NCBI GenBank assembly: GCA_022968985.1
Contig: JALJPK010000017.1
Span: 1-54,903, forward strand
Source: Pseudomonadales bacterium
GTDB lineage: Bacteria > Pseudomonadota > Gammaproteobacteria > Pseudomonadales > Natronospirillaceae
Length of the DNA: 54,903 nt
Direction of reading: 5' to 3'
Shown piece after piece: positions 35,591 through 45,301 of this stretch. Position 1 is the stretch's first letter; each line of letters starts with the position of its first letter. Under the pieces are notes generated by a model that saw nothing but the letters and a program-made list of their open reading frames with translations, was not told the origin of the DNA and made no database searches. Made by a program: the position numbers and the translations under genes.

Positions 35591-36460
35591 TTATTCACTT
35601 AATGCGATAGCGGCCATCTTCATTACACTTTCAAATGATTGTGCACCCGCTATAAATAAACCGTTATGGCAAAACATTGCATCTTTAATGCCTGTTATTT
35701 CTTGAAGCGCAACATCCGACAAACCCGCCCATGGTTTAGGCAGTGATTTTCTGTCTTCAAATGAACCAAGCTCAACTGGTACAGTTTGAATTCTCCAAGG
35801 ACCATCGGATGATGGATACACAACATACAAAGCTTCTTGCGAGGTTTTATTAACCGTTGTTTTCCAAGGTGTATACTTTTTCAAAACAATCACTCTTGGA
35901 TCTTTTGCATCTGCTATCGCTTCTGCCACGATCGTTTTTGCACTCACTCCACCACTTGCTGATGCGATGAAACGTGTTAATACACGTGATGCAAATGCAA
36001 CCGCCTCATTAAAACACACATCATAATCACTATCTTCTTGCCATGTAGGATTAAACATTGAAATGGTTTGGCTTAGGCTTATGCCTGTTGCAACCCCTTC
36101 TACATGTCCACAATCTATGGCATCAATAGTTGATACTAAATTTTTATCAATAGAGTCTGCAACGTCTTGATCGCCTGCACATAATTCCAAACCATATTTT
36201 TGCCAAATCAATCCAAATGATGAAAACGGGATTCCGTTTTCACGTGCGCCTGCGCCGCCTTTTTGGTGATGGTCAAACCGGCCTTTTTCTGGGTCATATA
36301 CACCCCCCACATCCAGCACAATATCGGCTTTAGCAATTACGTTTAAATCTCGTGTGCGAATTAACTCTACTGCTGGAAAAATATTTTTTAGTGCCGCAAC
36401 ACTAAATACGTCGTCTGCGTGAAAATTACCATTGTGGGTTGCGATTGTTTTTGTAGTCAT
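35591..36460 (-). CDS. MYG1-family protein (UPF0160, DHH-type metal-dependent hydrolase)
   Basis: A 289-residue cytoplasmic protein. The N-terminal THNGNFHADDVFSVAALK with HADD and the later GRFDHHQKGGAGAREN are the two metal-binding motifs of the MYG1 family, related to DHH phosphoesterases. Eukaryotic MYG1 is a 3'-5' RNA exonuclease; bacterial members are less studied. The stand-alone gene is followed by a perfect stem-loop. Length is typical of the family (about 290-320). Confidence 0.9.
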   Translation of the reverse strand: MTTKTIATHNGNFHADDVFSVAALKNIFPAVELIRTRDLNVIAKADIVLDVGGVYDPEKGRFDHHQKGGAGARENGIPFSSFGLIWQKYGLELCAGDQDVADSIDKNLVSTIDAIDCGHVEGVATGISLSQTISMFNPTWQEDSDYDVCFNEAVAFASRVLTRFIASASGGVSAKTIVAEAIADAKDPRVIVLKKYTPWKTTVNKTSQEALYVVYPSSDGPWRIQTVPVELGSFEDRKSLPKPWAGLSDVALQEITGIKDAMFCHNGLFIAGAQSFESVMKMAAIALSE

Positions 36461-36685
36461 TTTAAATACTCATTTTGGCCTGTTAATTGACATTTCCGGC
36501 TTCATATACACAAAAACTGAGCAAAAAATAAACAGTTTTTGTGTTCTCGGTAATGACAATAACTATTTGTTAGGGTCGGTTTATTTTCGAGTTATTTTAT
36601 CAGTAATACTCTAAGACTGTTTATTTAATTAGTAAATTGCCAGTTTGTTATTAAAGCGCTTTGATATTTCCTATAATTTAAAGGC

Positions 36686-36716
36686 GAAAAAAAAGGGAAC
36701 TTTCGTTCCCTTTTTT
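36686..36716 (-). terminator. Rho-independent terminator after nfeD-like gene
   Basis: aaaaaagggaac (36689-36700) pairs with gttccctttttt (36705-36716) around a 4-nt loop; T-runs flank it on both strands. It lies about 40 nt past the NfeD-like stop. Confidence 0.9.
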
Positions 36717-36755
36717 AGGATTTTACATTTTATGCAAATGTTTATTAAATTGTGT

Positions 36756-37220
36756 TTATGCTTTTTTGACAAGCATTGTATTACCATCAACTCCAGTAAT
36801 TACACAGTTTTGAGCTTCTGCTATCGATTCTGATTCACTTTCATCTAATCGTGCATTCCAATTGATTCCAGAGAAACGAATATGACCAGACACTTTTGTT
36901 ATTTCACTTGCACTTGGGACTGTTTTACCAATCATGTCACTGCTTGTGTCTGGACCACCACCTTGATTTTGAAACTTCTTTAATGGTTTCCACAGCACAA
37001 CTGCACTGACTGTTGTTAAGACACCCACACTGGCAATTTCTATCTGCCAATTATTAAGGATACCTAACGAGCTTAATATACCCGTTAACAACGTTGCAAT
37101 TGCAAAAAAGAATAAAGGTCCACTTAATCCCATGACACTTAATTCAATTAAAAATGCAATTGCCGCAATTATGTATAATACATAATCGTGATTATTGGTA
37201 ATAAAATCTACTAAAGTCAT
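36756..37220 (-). CDS. NfeD-family membrane protein
   Basis: A 154-residue protein with about four hydrophobic segments in the first 85 residues and a C-terminal OB-fold domain (MIGKTVPSASEITKVSGHIR, ARLDESESESIAEAQNCVIT), the layout of short NfeD proteins. NfeD members work with the SPFH protein encoded just upstream (gap 12 nt) in membrane microdomain organisation or quality control. Terminator follows. Confidence 0.88.
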   Translation of the reverse strand: MTLVDFITNNHDYVLYIIAAIAFLIELSVMGLSGPLFFFAIATLLTGILSSLGILNNWQIEIASVGVLTTVSAVVLWKPLKKFQNQGGGPDTSSDMIGKTVPSASEITKVSGHIRFSGINWNARLDESESESIAEAQNCVITGVDGNTMLVKKA

Positions 37221-37232
37221 GTTTAATTCCTA

Positions 37233-38207
37233 TTAATCTAATTTAAGTGCAGTTGCTACAGCTACTGCTTGTGCTACTGTATTTGCAATATTATCTGCTG
37301 TTTTACCATCTGATAAAATTACAGTGCCTTGATTAGCGATTGCTTTGTGGGCGTCGATTGCTTCTTGTGCAATTTTAAGTGTTACCGCTTTTTTACCTTC
37401 TGCAGTGGCTGCTACTTTACCAACCACTTCTAACGCTTTTGCATCGGCTAATGCAACAATTTCAATTGCTTCAGCTTTACCAGCAGCTTCTAAAATTTGT
37501 GACTCTTTTAAACCTTCAGCAGATAATACTTGTTCAGCTTTTGCTGCTTCAGCATCTAAAACACGTGCTCTTTTTAAACCTTCAGCTTCTGTAATAGCAG
37601 AAGTTTTAACACCTTCAGCCGTTAAGATTACAGAACGTTTTTCACGCTCAGCAGTCATTTGTTTTTCCATGTCTTCACGAATTGTTTGTGGAGGACTAAT
37701 ATCTTTAATTTCGTAACGAGTTACCATTACACCCCAAGGCGAGGTTGCTTCTGTCATTGCAGTTAATATTTTAGCGTTGATAGAATCACGATTTTGGAAA
37801 CATTCATCCAGCTCTAATGAACCAATTGCGTTACGCATGGTTGTCATAGCTAATTGCACAACTGACATTTTATAGTCTGTTATGTTGTTTGTCGCAGCAG
37901 CGGCATCAATCACTTTCATAAACAAAATACCGTCAATGTCTAAGGTAATGTTGTCTTTAGTGATAGCTGATTGAGACGAAATAATTAACGATTGTTCTTT
38001 TAAGTTACGATCTGCATGTACTTTTTGGATAAATGGGATTAAGAAATTTAGACCTGCAGAAAGTGTTTTAGTGTATTTACCCATTGTATAAACAACAAAA
38101 CCTCTGTTTTGTGGCACAAAGTAGATACCCTTTTTAAGGGTAAATGCTGCGACAACAACAAACCACACTAGTGGGCTGGTTAAAATACTGGTAATTGCTG
38201 ATTCCAT
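37233..38207 (-). CDS. SPFH/band 7 protein (stomatin/QmcA type)
   Basis: About 324 residues from ATG 38207 (MESAITSILTSPLVWFVV), which has AAGGA upstream. One N-terminal membrane helix, SPFH domain (YFVPQNRGFVVYTMGKYTKT onward to about 200), then an Ala/Glu-rich coiled-coil region (LTAEGVKTSAITEAEGLKRA) typical of stomatin-like oligomer-forming proteins. Paired with NfeD in an operon. Probable inner-membrane scaffold that modulates FtsH-like proteolysis, by analogy with QmcA. Confidence 0.92.
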   Translation of the reverse strand: MESAITSILTSPLVWFVVVAAFTLKKGIYFVPQNRGFVVYTMGKYTKTLSAGLNFLIPFIQKVHADRNLKEQSLIISSQSAITKDNITLDIDGILFMKVIDAAAATNNITDYKMSVVQLAMTTMRNAIGSLELDECFQNRDSINAKILTAMTEATSPWGVMVTRYEIKDISPPQTIREDMEKQMTAEREKRSVILTAEGVKTSAITEAEGLKRARVLDAEAAKAEQVLSAEGLKESQILEAAGKAEAIEIVALADAKALEVVGKVAATAEGKKAVTLKIAQEAIDAHKAIANQGTVILSDGKTADNIANTVAQAVAVATALKLD

Positions 38208-38626
38208 GATTGTTCCTTTAACGTAATTAAAATAAATGAATGTGCATCGTAGCAATTAAATGCTATGAATGAAATAGAGAACAAGTCATGAGTTTTATTG
38301 GCTGACTATAATTTTCAAATTGAACTAACACTTATTACAAAGAATTAAGTAATGTTGCTTTTTTGGTAAAAAATCCAGTTAAATTATTCATATTCCCTCT
38401 GTTTAAAAATAAAGGACATTGTATTACGAAAAATACAGTACATGAACTTAACCACTTCACATAAGCATTTACATGACATTCAGAGCCTTAACTTATATAC
38501 AACCAACTACCCTCATATATATGTTACATAGAATACACCCCATTTAAATAAAAAAAGCTTACAGGACATATAGGACATACCATCGTTAATCACATTTTCC
38601 AGTTTAAACATGAACTCAAAATCAAT
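38208..38626. other. Intergenic, no gene seen
   Basis: About 420 bases holding the promoter of the SPFH operon near 38220-38330 and the end of the PilX-like transcript. No hairpin with a clear T-run was found. Confidence 0.35.
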
Positions 38627-40771
38627 TTATAAATAACGCGCATTTAATATAATAATGTCAGTTATAGCCGGTCCATTTTCGTCAGATTCACTGCCTGATC
38701 CATTGTGATTGTCAAACTGACAACTTTCTAAGCTTGTATCATCCGCACAGGTTAATACGGGTAATATATGTCCTTTAAATGTACCTGGTGTGTATTCATC
38801 ATTTATAATAGAAAGATTGGCGGATAAAATATTTTCGTCCCTTTTTGTTACCTGACCAGCACTATTAAATTCTCTATCATCTACATTATCAAGTGTTACA
38901 ACAAATCCATGTATTAAGGTTAATCCACTTGTTTTTAAATTGTCACCAGCCAATACTGATCCAAAAATTACTGTTAGGTTATTAAGTGATATATCCCCTC
39001 CTGTAAATTCTTTATTATTAGGGTCCACATCATCTCTCACTCCGCCGGATAATAAAGCGGTATTACCTAACACATCGGTCATAATTGATCGCGTTTGCAC
39101 ATCACAATAATTTGTAGGATAAAAACCAGTTACATTACTATTCGTTTTTGGGGTATAACTGTTTGTTCGCCCACTATCATGATTTACTTCATAAACCGAA
39201 GTGAAATTATTTTCACATAATTCTTCAAAATATGAATAATTCATAGCTTTTAAAGTAAGCGTATTACTTGAAGTAATATCACCTGCAGATAAGACACCCA
39301 TATTGCTATATGCCAGTTTTAATGTCACATTTGCATCAAAAAAATAAACAGCAGATGCCATTTGAAACCCCTCTACATACCATTGGCTTTCATCTTTATC
39401 TGCTTTGTAGTTAAGCTTTACACAGGGTGCACTATAACCATCACATATTATTTTTCCTGTACAGTCTTGTAGAATGTCATCAAAACATAATTCCTGTGCG
39501 CCATTTGCACCACTTGAATTAGGTAAATTTTTAAGAAAATATAATCCATCAGTTATGCCACTCATATTTTTTACATTAACGTTTATTTCACCCGTTAAAT
39601 TATTGTGTAAAAATTGTAAATTTGCATGTTCTCGTAGTTTCCAAACATCTACTTTAGGTTTAGCAACTGTAAGTTTTGTAAGTGTTTCTACTTCAGATAT
39701 TGAATTACTTTGATTTTCTTTAACATCTAATGTGCCTGCAAATTTACAACTACCTTCAATACTTTTATTACTCATAACAGTATTTGTGATTGTTATCTTA
39801 GAATAATATGGACAGGTAATTTTACCTTCAGTAATAAATGTATCCGTGGCAAAATTTGATTTCACTTCCACATCACCACTTGCCAAAACTTGGCCAACAC
39901 TGCCTTTATTAGTGATATAAATATTTGAATTTGAATGGGCCTTCCCCACTAATGGTTGTGAGTTATTTTTACTTGTATTACCACCACCGGCTAATATTAT
40001 GTCGCCTTTTGCAGACAAACTATTTGATGGTCCTGAAGTAGAGTAATTTATATAACCATGAGCTAAACCTGTTGTAATTGCTGTTCCGCCGGAAGCCGAT
40101 ATATTGCCTAAACTTTGAACTACTTCTACCGTTGCACCACCTGTGAGTGTCACATCTTCATTTGAGAAAACGAACCCTAATTTCTCTGCACTATTAAATG
40201 AAACACTACCTGTCGCCCTTATTTCATCAAGACTAAGTAAATTAATGGATTGACTAGTAACGTCTCCGTCTATTAATAGTTTAGAAACCTGATCGGTATC
40301 GATTTCAATTCGACCTGTAGCTTTTAGGTCGCCGATTAAAAATACTTGCTGGCCATCAAAAGGGTTACTCATCGGTTTTTGATTTATTTTTAATTCTGCT
40401 TGCACAGCAGAACCAGATCTTGCAGCTTTGTCAGTAAATTTTGAAATAACAGCAACTACATTTTGCTCTTTATCAAAATCGATAACATTGATTTCATATT
40501 CATCGGATTGAATTGTAAATATATAAGTGTGCCCGACTGAATCATCAATTTGCTGGGAAGTAATATTTGATAAATATATTTTATATAATTCAATGCCTTT
40601 CCAAGCACCCACTTGCGATGAAATTTGTGCATGATTAGTAATATGCATTTTTTGAGAAGTAGAATTTACATAGACAGTACTAAGCACAACACTCGACATT
40701 AATATACCCACAACAATTACCAATAATAATGTAGCCATACCCTGTTGCTTTTTTATTACTAACTGATTCAT
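38627..40771 (-). CDS. Large protein with PilX-like N-terminus and beta-rich repeats
   Basis: A 714-residue protein. The N-terminus, KKQQGMATLLLVIVVGILMS, is a short charged stretch followed by a hydrophobic helix, as in PilX/minor pilins. The rest is Gly/Ser/Thr-rich beta sequence with recurring G(D/N)(I/V) turns (IGDLKATGRIEID, SNEDVTLTGGATVEV, GDIILAGGGNTSKN), recalling polymer-forming or autotransporter-like folds. A Cys-rich part follows (DILQDCTGKIICDGYSAPCV). Possibly an exported, pilus-linked surface protein. It has no pilin genes beside it. Ordinary PilX is about 200 residues, so the extension is unusual. Confidence 0.65.
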   Translation of the reverse strand: MNQLVIKKQQGMATLLLVIVVGILMSSVVLSTVYVNSTSQKMHITNHAQISSQVGAWKGIELYKIYLSNITSQQIDDSVGHTYIFTIQSDEYEINVIDFDKEQNVVAVISKFTDKAARSGSAVQAELKINQKPMSNPFDGQQVFLIGDLKATGRIEIDTDQVSKLLIDGDVTSQSINLLSLDEIRATGSVSFNSAEKLGFVFSNEDVTLTGGATVEVVQSLGNISASGGTAITTGLAHGYINYSTSGPSNSLSAKGDIILAGGGNTSKNNSQPLVGKAHSNSNIYITNKGSVGQVLASGDVEVKSNFATDTFITEGKITCPYYSKITITNTVMSNKSIEGSCKFAGTLDVKENQSNSISEVETLTKLTVAKPKVDVWKLREHANLQFLHNNLTGEINVNVKNMSGITDGLYFLKNLPNSSGANGAQELCFDDILQDCTGKIICDGYSAPCVKLNYKADKDESQWYVEGFQMASAVYFFDANVTLKLAYSNMGVLSAGDITSSNTLTLKAMNYSYFEELCENNFTSVYEVNHDSGRTNSYTPKTNSNVTGFYPTNYCDVQTRSIMTDVLGNTALLSGGVRDDVDPNNKEFTGGDISLNNLTVIFGSVLAGDNLKTSGLTLIHGFVVTLDNVDDREFNSAGQVTKRDENILSANLSIINDEYTPGTFKGHILPVLTCADDTSLESCQFDNHNGSGSESDENGPAITDIIILNARYL

Positions 40772-41188
40772 CTTGCACCCAATTGGTTAAGTATCTGTGA
40801 CTATCTACAGACTAATTTAAACAATTTAAGACAAATAAAATATACGCTATTCAACCTAGGTCATTAGGCTTAGGTATTTTTATTACCTGATAATTTAATT
40901 GCGCAGTCTTTTTAAGCTAAAACAGTACAAAATTAAAATATCAGTATACATATCGGCTGAAGAGGGTATGGAGCCTGTAAGTAGGATGTTTTTAATTATA
41001 GAAAAGGAAACATGAGGGGGTATTGGAGCTAGGGTTAGGGCTAGACTTTAATTATTGATCCGTATGTAAAATCATGTAAAAGAATAAACGAAGTTAATTT
41101 TAAATGTAAAATTTAACTTATTAACTGTTAAATTCAAGCGGTTATAATATTTACTCAGCACTGATTAGTACTTTTAATGTTTATTGAA
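40772..41188. other. Intergenic, no gene seen
   Basis: About 420 AT-rich bases between the PilX-like start and the end of the aap operon. It should contain the PilX-like promoter. Nothing else recognised. Confidence 0.35.
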
Positions 41189-41189
41189 C

Positions 41190-41222
41190 CGAACTCCCCA
41201 AATAAAATTTTCAGAGAGTTCG
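41190..41222. terminator. Stem-loop after aapP
   Basis: cgaactc (41190-41196) pairs with gagttcg (41216-41222). The clean T-run is on the plus side; in the aap direction the stem is followed only by a weak T-containing stretch. Nine bases past the aapP stop. Confidence 0.5.
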
Positions 41223-41230
41223 TTTTTTAT

Positions 41231-41917
41231 TTAATGATCAACAAGAATCTGGCTTAAAAATAATTGCAGACGATCCGTTTGTGGGTTATCAAATATTTCA
41301 TCCGGTGTATTTTGTTCAACAATTTCACCTTCGTCCATAAATATAACTCGATCAGCCACTTTTTTTGCAAACCCCATTTCGTGTGTTACCACAATCATTG
41401 TCATACCTTCATCAGCTAATTCAACCATCACATCTAACACTTCTTTAATCATTTCAGGATCAAGAGCTGAAGTAGGTTCATCAAACAACATAATCTTGGG
41501 AGACATACACAATGAGCGTGCTATCGCTACACGTTGTTGTTGCCCGCCCGATAACTGTCCTGGGTATTTATGAGCTTGGTCAGGAATTTTTACACGCTCT
41601 AAATATTCCATTGCAATTTTAATCGCTTCGTCTTTGGATTTTTTTTGCACCCAAATTGGACCGATTGTTAAGTTTTCTAATATAGTCATTTCAATGCCAT
41701 CAACTACTAACGAGCCTTGCTGGAATTCTTCCAAACGATTAATACAGCGAATAGCAGTCGATTTACCTGAACCAGACGGCCCACAAATAACAATTTTTTC
41801 ACCACGCTTCACATGTAAGTTCACATCTTTTAATACATGGAAGTCGCCATACCATTTATTTAAATTAGTGATAGAAATTATATTGTCATCATTATTTTTT
41901 TGATTTTGTTCACTCAT
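41231..41917 (-). CDS. aapP: Amino-acid ABC transporter ATPase (AapP-type) with missing Q-loop
   Basis: A 228-residue ATPase. Walker [10 protein letters not shown] (46-54), signature LSGGQ (122-126), Walker B IMLFDE (142-147) and His switch VVTHEMG are present. Residues GIEMT (74-78) join directly to [12 protein letters not shown]. In the family about 27 residues separate these, covering RREVGMVFQHFNLFPHLT with the Q-loop Gln that links ATP binding to the permease. The family length is about 255, which matches the loss exactly. The frame is kept. The product is expected to be impaired. AGGGG precedes the ATG. Operon aapJ-Q-M-P. Confidence 0.92.
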   Translation of the reverse strand: MSEQNQKNNDDNIISITNLNKWYGDFHVLKDVNLHVKRGEKIVICGPSGSGKSTAIRCINRLEEFQQGSLVVDGIEMTILENLTIGPIWVQKKSKDEAIKIAMEYLERVKIPDQAHKYPGQLSGGQQQRVAIARSLCMSPKIMLFDEPTSALDPEMIKEVLDVMVELADEGMTMIVVTHEMGFAKKVADRVIFMDEGEIVEQNTPDEIFDNPQTDRLQLFLSQILVDH

Positions 41918-41926
41918 AATTAACCC

Positions 41927-43024
41927 CTACACATTTGATTTGTTTAATTTCTTTTCAATGGAACTGCTCATCATCGACATACTGAAACAACATATCCAAA
42001 ATATGAAGCCCACAAACAAATAACCTTCTGTTGCATGCCCACCTAACCAATTTGAATTACTTAAAGCTGTTTGCACCGTTGCTAACATTTCGAATATACC
42101 AATAATTAATAAGAAGGTGGTGTTTTTAAATAACATCACAAAGGTGGCTAAAATATTTGGCATAGCCACTTTAATTACTTGTGGTAATAATATTAATAAC
42201 GTTTTATGCCAATAACTTAAGCCTAATGAGTCAGCCGCTTCGTATTGACCTGCTGGCACCGCCTGAAATCCACCACGAAATACTTCAGCCATATAACCGG
42301 ACATAAATAAAACTAATACAATCCAAACTCGAATCAATTTATCAATATTTATTCCTTGTGCAAAAAATAACGGCAGCATAACTGAGCCCATAAAGAATAA
42401 AGCTAATACAGGCACTCCTCTAAAAAACTCAATTAATATGACACAAACCGTTTTAATAAATGGCATATTTGATTGTCTACCTAATACCCATAAAAAACTT
42501 AATGGGAACGAGACAATAATACTGGCGGCTGCTAATAATACATTTAAAGAGAAACCTCCCCAATAATCCGTTGCTACATATTCAAGCCCAAATAAACGCC
42601 CATCTATTAACGCCAATCCAATAAAAGGCATAAATAACAATGCGGGTACTGTAATTGGATAACGTAAATTTTTAGGTAAAAAGTTAGAACCTGCCACTAC
42701 GACAAACAAAACAAATAAACTTAAATTAATACGCCACAATGACTCTAAAGGGTAACTGCCATAAAAGAACTGTTTTGACCAAGCATTCACAAATACCCAA
42801 CAAGCCCCATCAGGATTACACACATCTTGTGACTCACCTGTATAGGTTGCTTTAATAAATAGCCAATCTATCAAATCAGGTAATGTCATTAATAACAATC
42901 CAGCAATCAACAATGTGACAACTGAATTAATAATATTTGAAAACAAATTTAAGCGCATCCAACCAATAAGGCCAGTACTTTGTATAGGAGCTGCTCTTGC
43001 AGCTAATGGTTTAAATACAATCAT
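41927..43024 (-). CDS. aapM: Amino-acid ABC transporter permease AapM
   Basis: A 365-residue permease of the His/Glu/Gln/Arg class for general L-amino acids. Several N-terminal hydrophobic segments, then the permease core with EAADSLGLSYWHKTLLILLP as ATPase-docking loop. AAGGAG precedes the ATG. Between AapQ (11 nt gap) and AapP (9 nt gap). It looks complete. Confidence 0.92.
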   Translation of the reverse strand: MIVFKPLAARAAPIQSTGLIGWMRLNLFSNIINSVVTLLIAGLLLMTLPDLIDWLFIKATYTGESQDVCNPDGACWVFVNAWSKQFFYGSYPLESLWRINLSLFVLFVVVAGSNFLPKNLRYPITVPALLFMPFIGLALIDGRLFGLEYVATDYWGGFSLNVLLAAASIIVSFPLSFLWVLGRQSNMPFIKTVCVILIEFFRGVPVLALFFMGSVMLPLFFAQGINIDKLIRVWIVLVLFMSGYMAEVFRGGFQAVPAGQYEAADSLGLSYWHKTLLILLPQVIKVAMPNILATFVMLFKNTTFLLIIGIFEMLATVQTALSNSNWLGGHATEGYLFVGFIFWICCFSMSMMSSSIEKKLNKSNV

Positions 43025-43035
43025 TATTATTCTCC

Positions 43036-44220
43036 TTATCGTTCAATATGGGATACACGTTTATTCACTTGATTCATGATAAACGAGATACTCATATTAA
43101 AAGCAAAATAAACAGCAATGGTCATGAATACAATTTCAATCGCCTGCCCTGTTTGGTTTAAGCTGGTTCCTACAAACACTGTGAATAAATCGGGATAACC
43201 AATTGCAGTCGCTAGTGTTGAGTTTTTAACAAGTGATTGATATTCGCTATTTAGCATTGGCACAATCACCCGCATGGCTTGTGGCACTACTATCAAAGAC
43301 ATAATCTTTTTTTCTTTTAGACCCAAACTTCTTGCCGCTTCGGATTGTCCTTGAGGTACAGCTTGTACACCAGCGCGTACGGCTTCAGCAATAAATGCAC
43401 CTGTATAAATTGAAAGCGCCAAAGTTAAAGCAATTAACTCAGGGATAATTGTCACCCCGCCTTTAAAATTAAATCCTTTTAAAACTGGGTACTCTAATTG
43501 AAATGGCACACCAGATAATAATGTGACAACTAAAGGCAAACCTATTAATAAAGCAAGACTGGCATACAAAACTGGGAATTGTAGTCCGGTTTTATCTTGG
43601 CGTTTTTTAGCCCATATTTTTAAACAAACAGCCGCTACAACGGCAATTGCAAAAGCAATATAAACTAAGATAGATAATGGTTCGTTTATGACCTTAGGGA
43701 AATAAAATCCACGAATATTTAAGAAGATTGCTTCACCAACACTCAGGCTATCACGAGCACTAGGTAAAGTGGCAAGAACCGCGGAATACCAAAAAAACAC
43801 TTGTAACAATAAAGGTATATTTCTAAATGTTTCAACATAGACAACGGATGATTTTCTTATTAACCAATTTTTAGAAAAATACGCCACACCCATTAAAAAA
43901 CCAAGAATGGTTGCGATGAATATACCAATAACTGACACTAACATTGTATTTAACATGCCTACAACAAACGTTTGAAAATAACTTGAAGTTGCGTCATAAG
44001 GAATCAATGTCATTAAGATATCGAAACCAGATGTAGAAGATAAGAATGAATACCCGGTTTTAATACCTCGCGCTTCCATGTTCGCAAGTGTGTTCGAAAT
44101 AATGGAAAAGAAAAAATAACCTAAACCAATCAATAATAATAATTGATAAAAAATGGCGCGATTACGGGGGTTATTTATAAATGATGGTTTTTTCTTGATC
44201 TGAATATCTGTTTCACTCAT
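43036..44220 (-). CDS. aapQ: Amino-acid ABC transporter permease AapQ
   Basis: A 394-residue permease partner of AapM. Typical landmarks: VETFRNIPLLLQVFFWYSAV and docking loop EAARSLGLKEKKIMSLIVVP. The large insert between helices is usual for AapQ/BztB. AGGGAAA precedes the ATG. A terminator-like stem separates it from aapJ, so it is likely expressed at a lower level than the binding protein. Confidence 0.93.
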   Translation of the reverse strand: MSETDIQIKKKPSFINNPRNRAIFYQLLLLIGLGYFFFSIISNTLANMEARGIKTGYSFLSSTSGFDILMTLIPYDATSSYFQTFVVGMLNTMLVSVIGIFIATILGFLMGVAYFSKNWLIRKSSVVYVETFRNIPLLLQVFFWYSAVLATLPSARDSLSVGEAIFLNIRGFYFPKVINEPLSILVYIAFAIAVVAAVCLKIWAKKRQDKTGLQFPVLYASLALLIGLPLVVTLLSGVPFQLEYPVLKGFNFKGGVTIIPELIALTLALSIYTGAFIAEAVRAGVQAVPQGQSEAARSLGLKEKKIMSLIVVPQAMRVIVPMLNSEYQSLVKNSTLATAIGYPDLFTVFVGTSLNQTGQAIEIVFMTIAVYFAFNMSISFIMNQVNKRVSHIER

Positions 44221-44237
44221 ATGCTTTCCCTTAAAAA

Positions 44238-44270
44238 TAAAAGGCGAGAATTAGATCTTCTCGCCTTATT
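44238..44270 (-). terminator. Intra-operon terminator/attenuator between aapJ and aapQ
   Basis: aaggcgagaa (44241-44250) pairs perfectly with ttctcgcctt (44258-44267); on the minus strand it is followed by ttttattttt. Partial termination here would give more binding protein than permease, a common arrangement in ABC operons. Confidence 0.85.
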
Positions 44271-44290
44271 TTAAGTAAATTTAATTGTAA

Positions 44291-45301
44291 TTAGCGAATT
44301 GGTGCTGAATACATTAAACCGCCGTTATTCCATTGTGCATTTTGACCACGAGCAATTTTCAAAGGCGAATCCATACCTACGTTACGCTCAAAACTTTCAC
44401 CATAGTTACCTACAAGTTTAACAATGTTGTAAGCCCAATTAGCATCTAAACCCAATTTATCACCAGCATCACCCTCAGAACCTAATAGGCGTTTTTGCGA
44501 AGGTGAACCATTTTTCATAGCATTATCTACGTTGCTTGAGTCCACTGCTAAAAATTCTGCTTCAACCATTGCCATTAATGACCAACGAGTAATGTTAAAC
44601 CATTCATCATCACCTTGACGAACAACTGGACCTAAAGGTTCTTTAGAAATTACTTCAGGAAGAACCAATGCATCAGCAGGGTTTTTTAAACCAATACGTA
44701 TTGCATATAACTGCGATTGATCGGATGTTAGAACATCACAACGACCGGATTCAAAACCTGCTCTAGTTTGATCGGCAGTATCAAATGTTATGGCTGTATA
44801 ACTTAATTTATTTTCACGAAAGTAATCGGCTAAGTTTAATTCAGAAGTTGTACCGGCCTGAATACAAACCGCTGCGCCGTCTAATTCAAGTGCCGTTGTT
44901 ACACCGATTTTTTTAGAAACCATAAAACCTTGGCCGTCATAATAATTGACACCAGCAAAGTTTAAACCCAACGAAGTATCACGTGTATGTGTCCATGTTG
45001 TATTACGTGATAACAGATCAATTTCACCTGATTGTAATGCAGTAAAACGCTCTTTAGCTGTTAATGGTTTGTATTGAACTTTAGTGTCATCACCTAATAC
45101 AGCGGCAGCAACAGCACGACAAACATCTACATCTAAACCAGACCACATTCCATTTTCGTCTTTTTGCGAGAAGCCAGCAAGACCCGTACTTACACCACAT
45201 GAAACCATGCCGCGGTTTTTTACATCATCAAGTGTTGCCGCTTGTGCACCGATTGCTAAACATAATGTTAAGCCACCTGTTAAAATGGTAGAAAATTTCA
45301 T
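44291..45301 (-). CDS. aapJ: General L-amino acid-binding protein AapJ
   Basis: About 336 residues from ATG 45301 (MKFSTILTGGLTLCLAIGAQA), with GAGGA eight bases upstream and a clear signal peptide ending AQA. Periplasmic binding protein of family 3: LDDVKNRGMVSCGVSTGLAG, WSGLDVDVCRAVAAAVLGD, VQYKPLTAKERFTALQSGE. It delivers amino acids to AapQM. A longer reading from 45373 lacks support. First gene of the operon; promoter in the AT-rich region upstream. Confidence 0.94.
   Translation of the reverse strand: MKFSTILTGGLTLCLAIGAQAATLDDVKNRGMVSCGVSTGLAGFSQKDENGMWSGLDVDVCRAVAAAVLGDDTKVQYKPLTAKERFTALQSGEIDLLSRNTTWTHTRDTSLGLNFAGVNYYDGQGFMVSKKIGVTTALELDGAAVCIQAGTTSELNLADYFRENKLSYTAITFDTADQTRAGFESGRCDVLTSDQSQLYAIRIGLKNPADALVLPEVISKEPLGPVVRQGDDEWFNITRWSLMAMVEAEFLAVDSSNVDNAMKNGSPSQKRLLGSEGDAGDKLGLDANWAYNIVKLVGNYGESFERNVGMDSPLKIARGQNAQWNNGGLMYSAPIR

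Noticed and set aside
37345-37716. Plus-strand 123-residue frame opposite the SPFH gene
   Set aside because: It mirrors the Ala/Glu-rich coiled-coil codons of the real gene; Ser/Ala-rich shadow frame.
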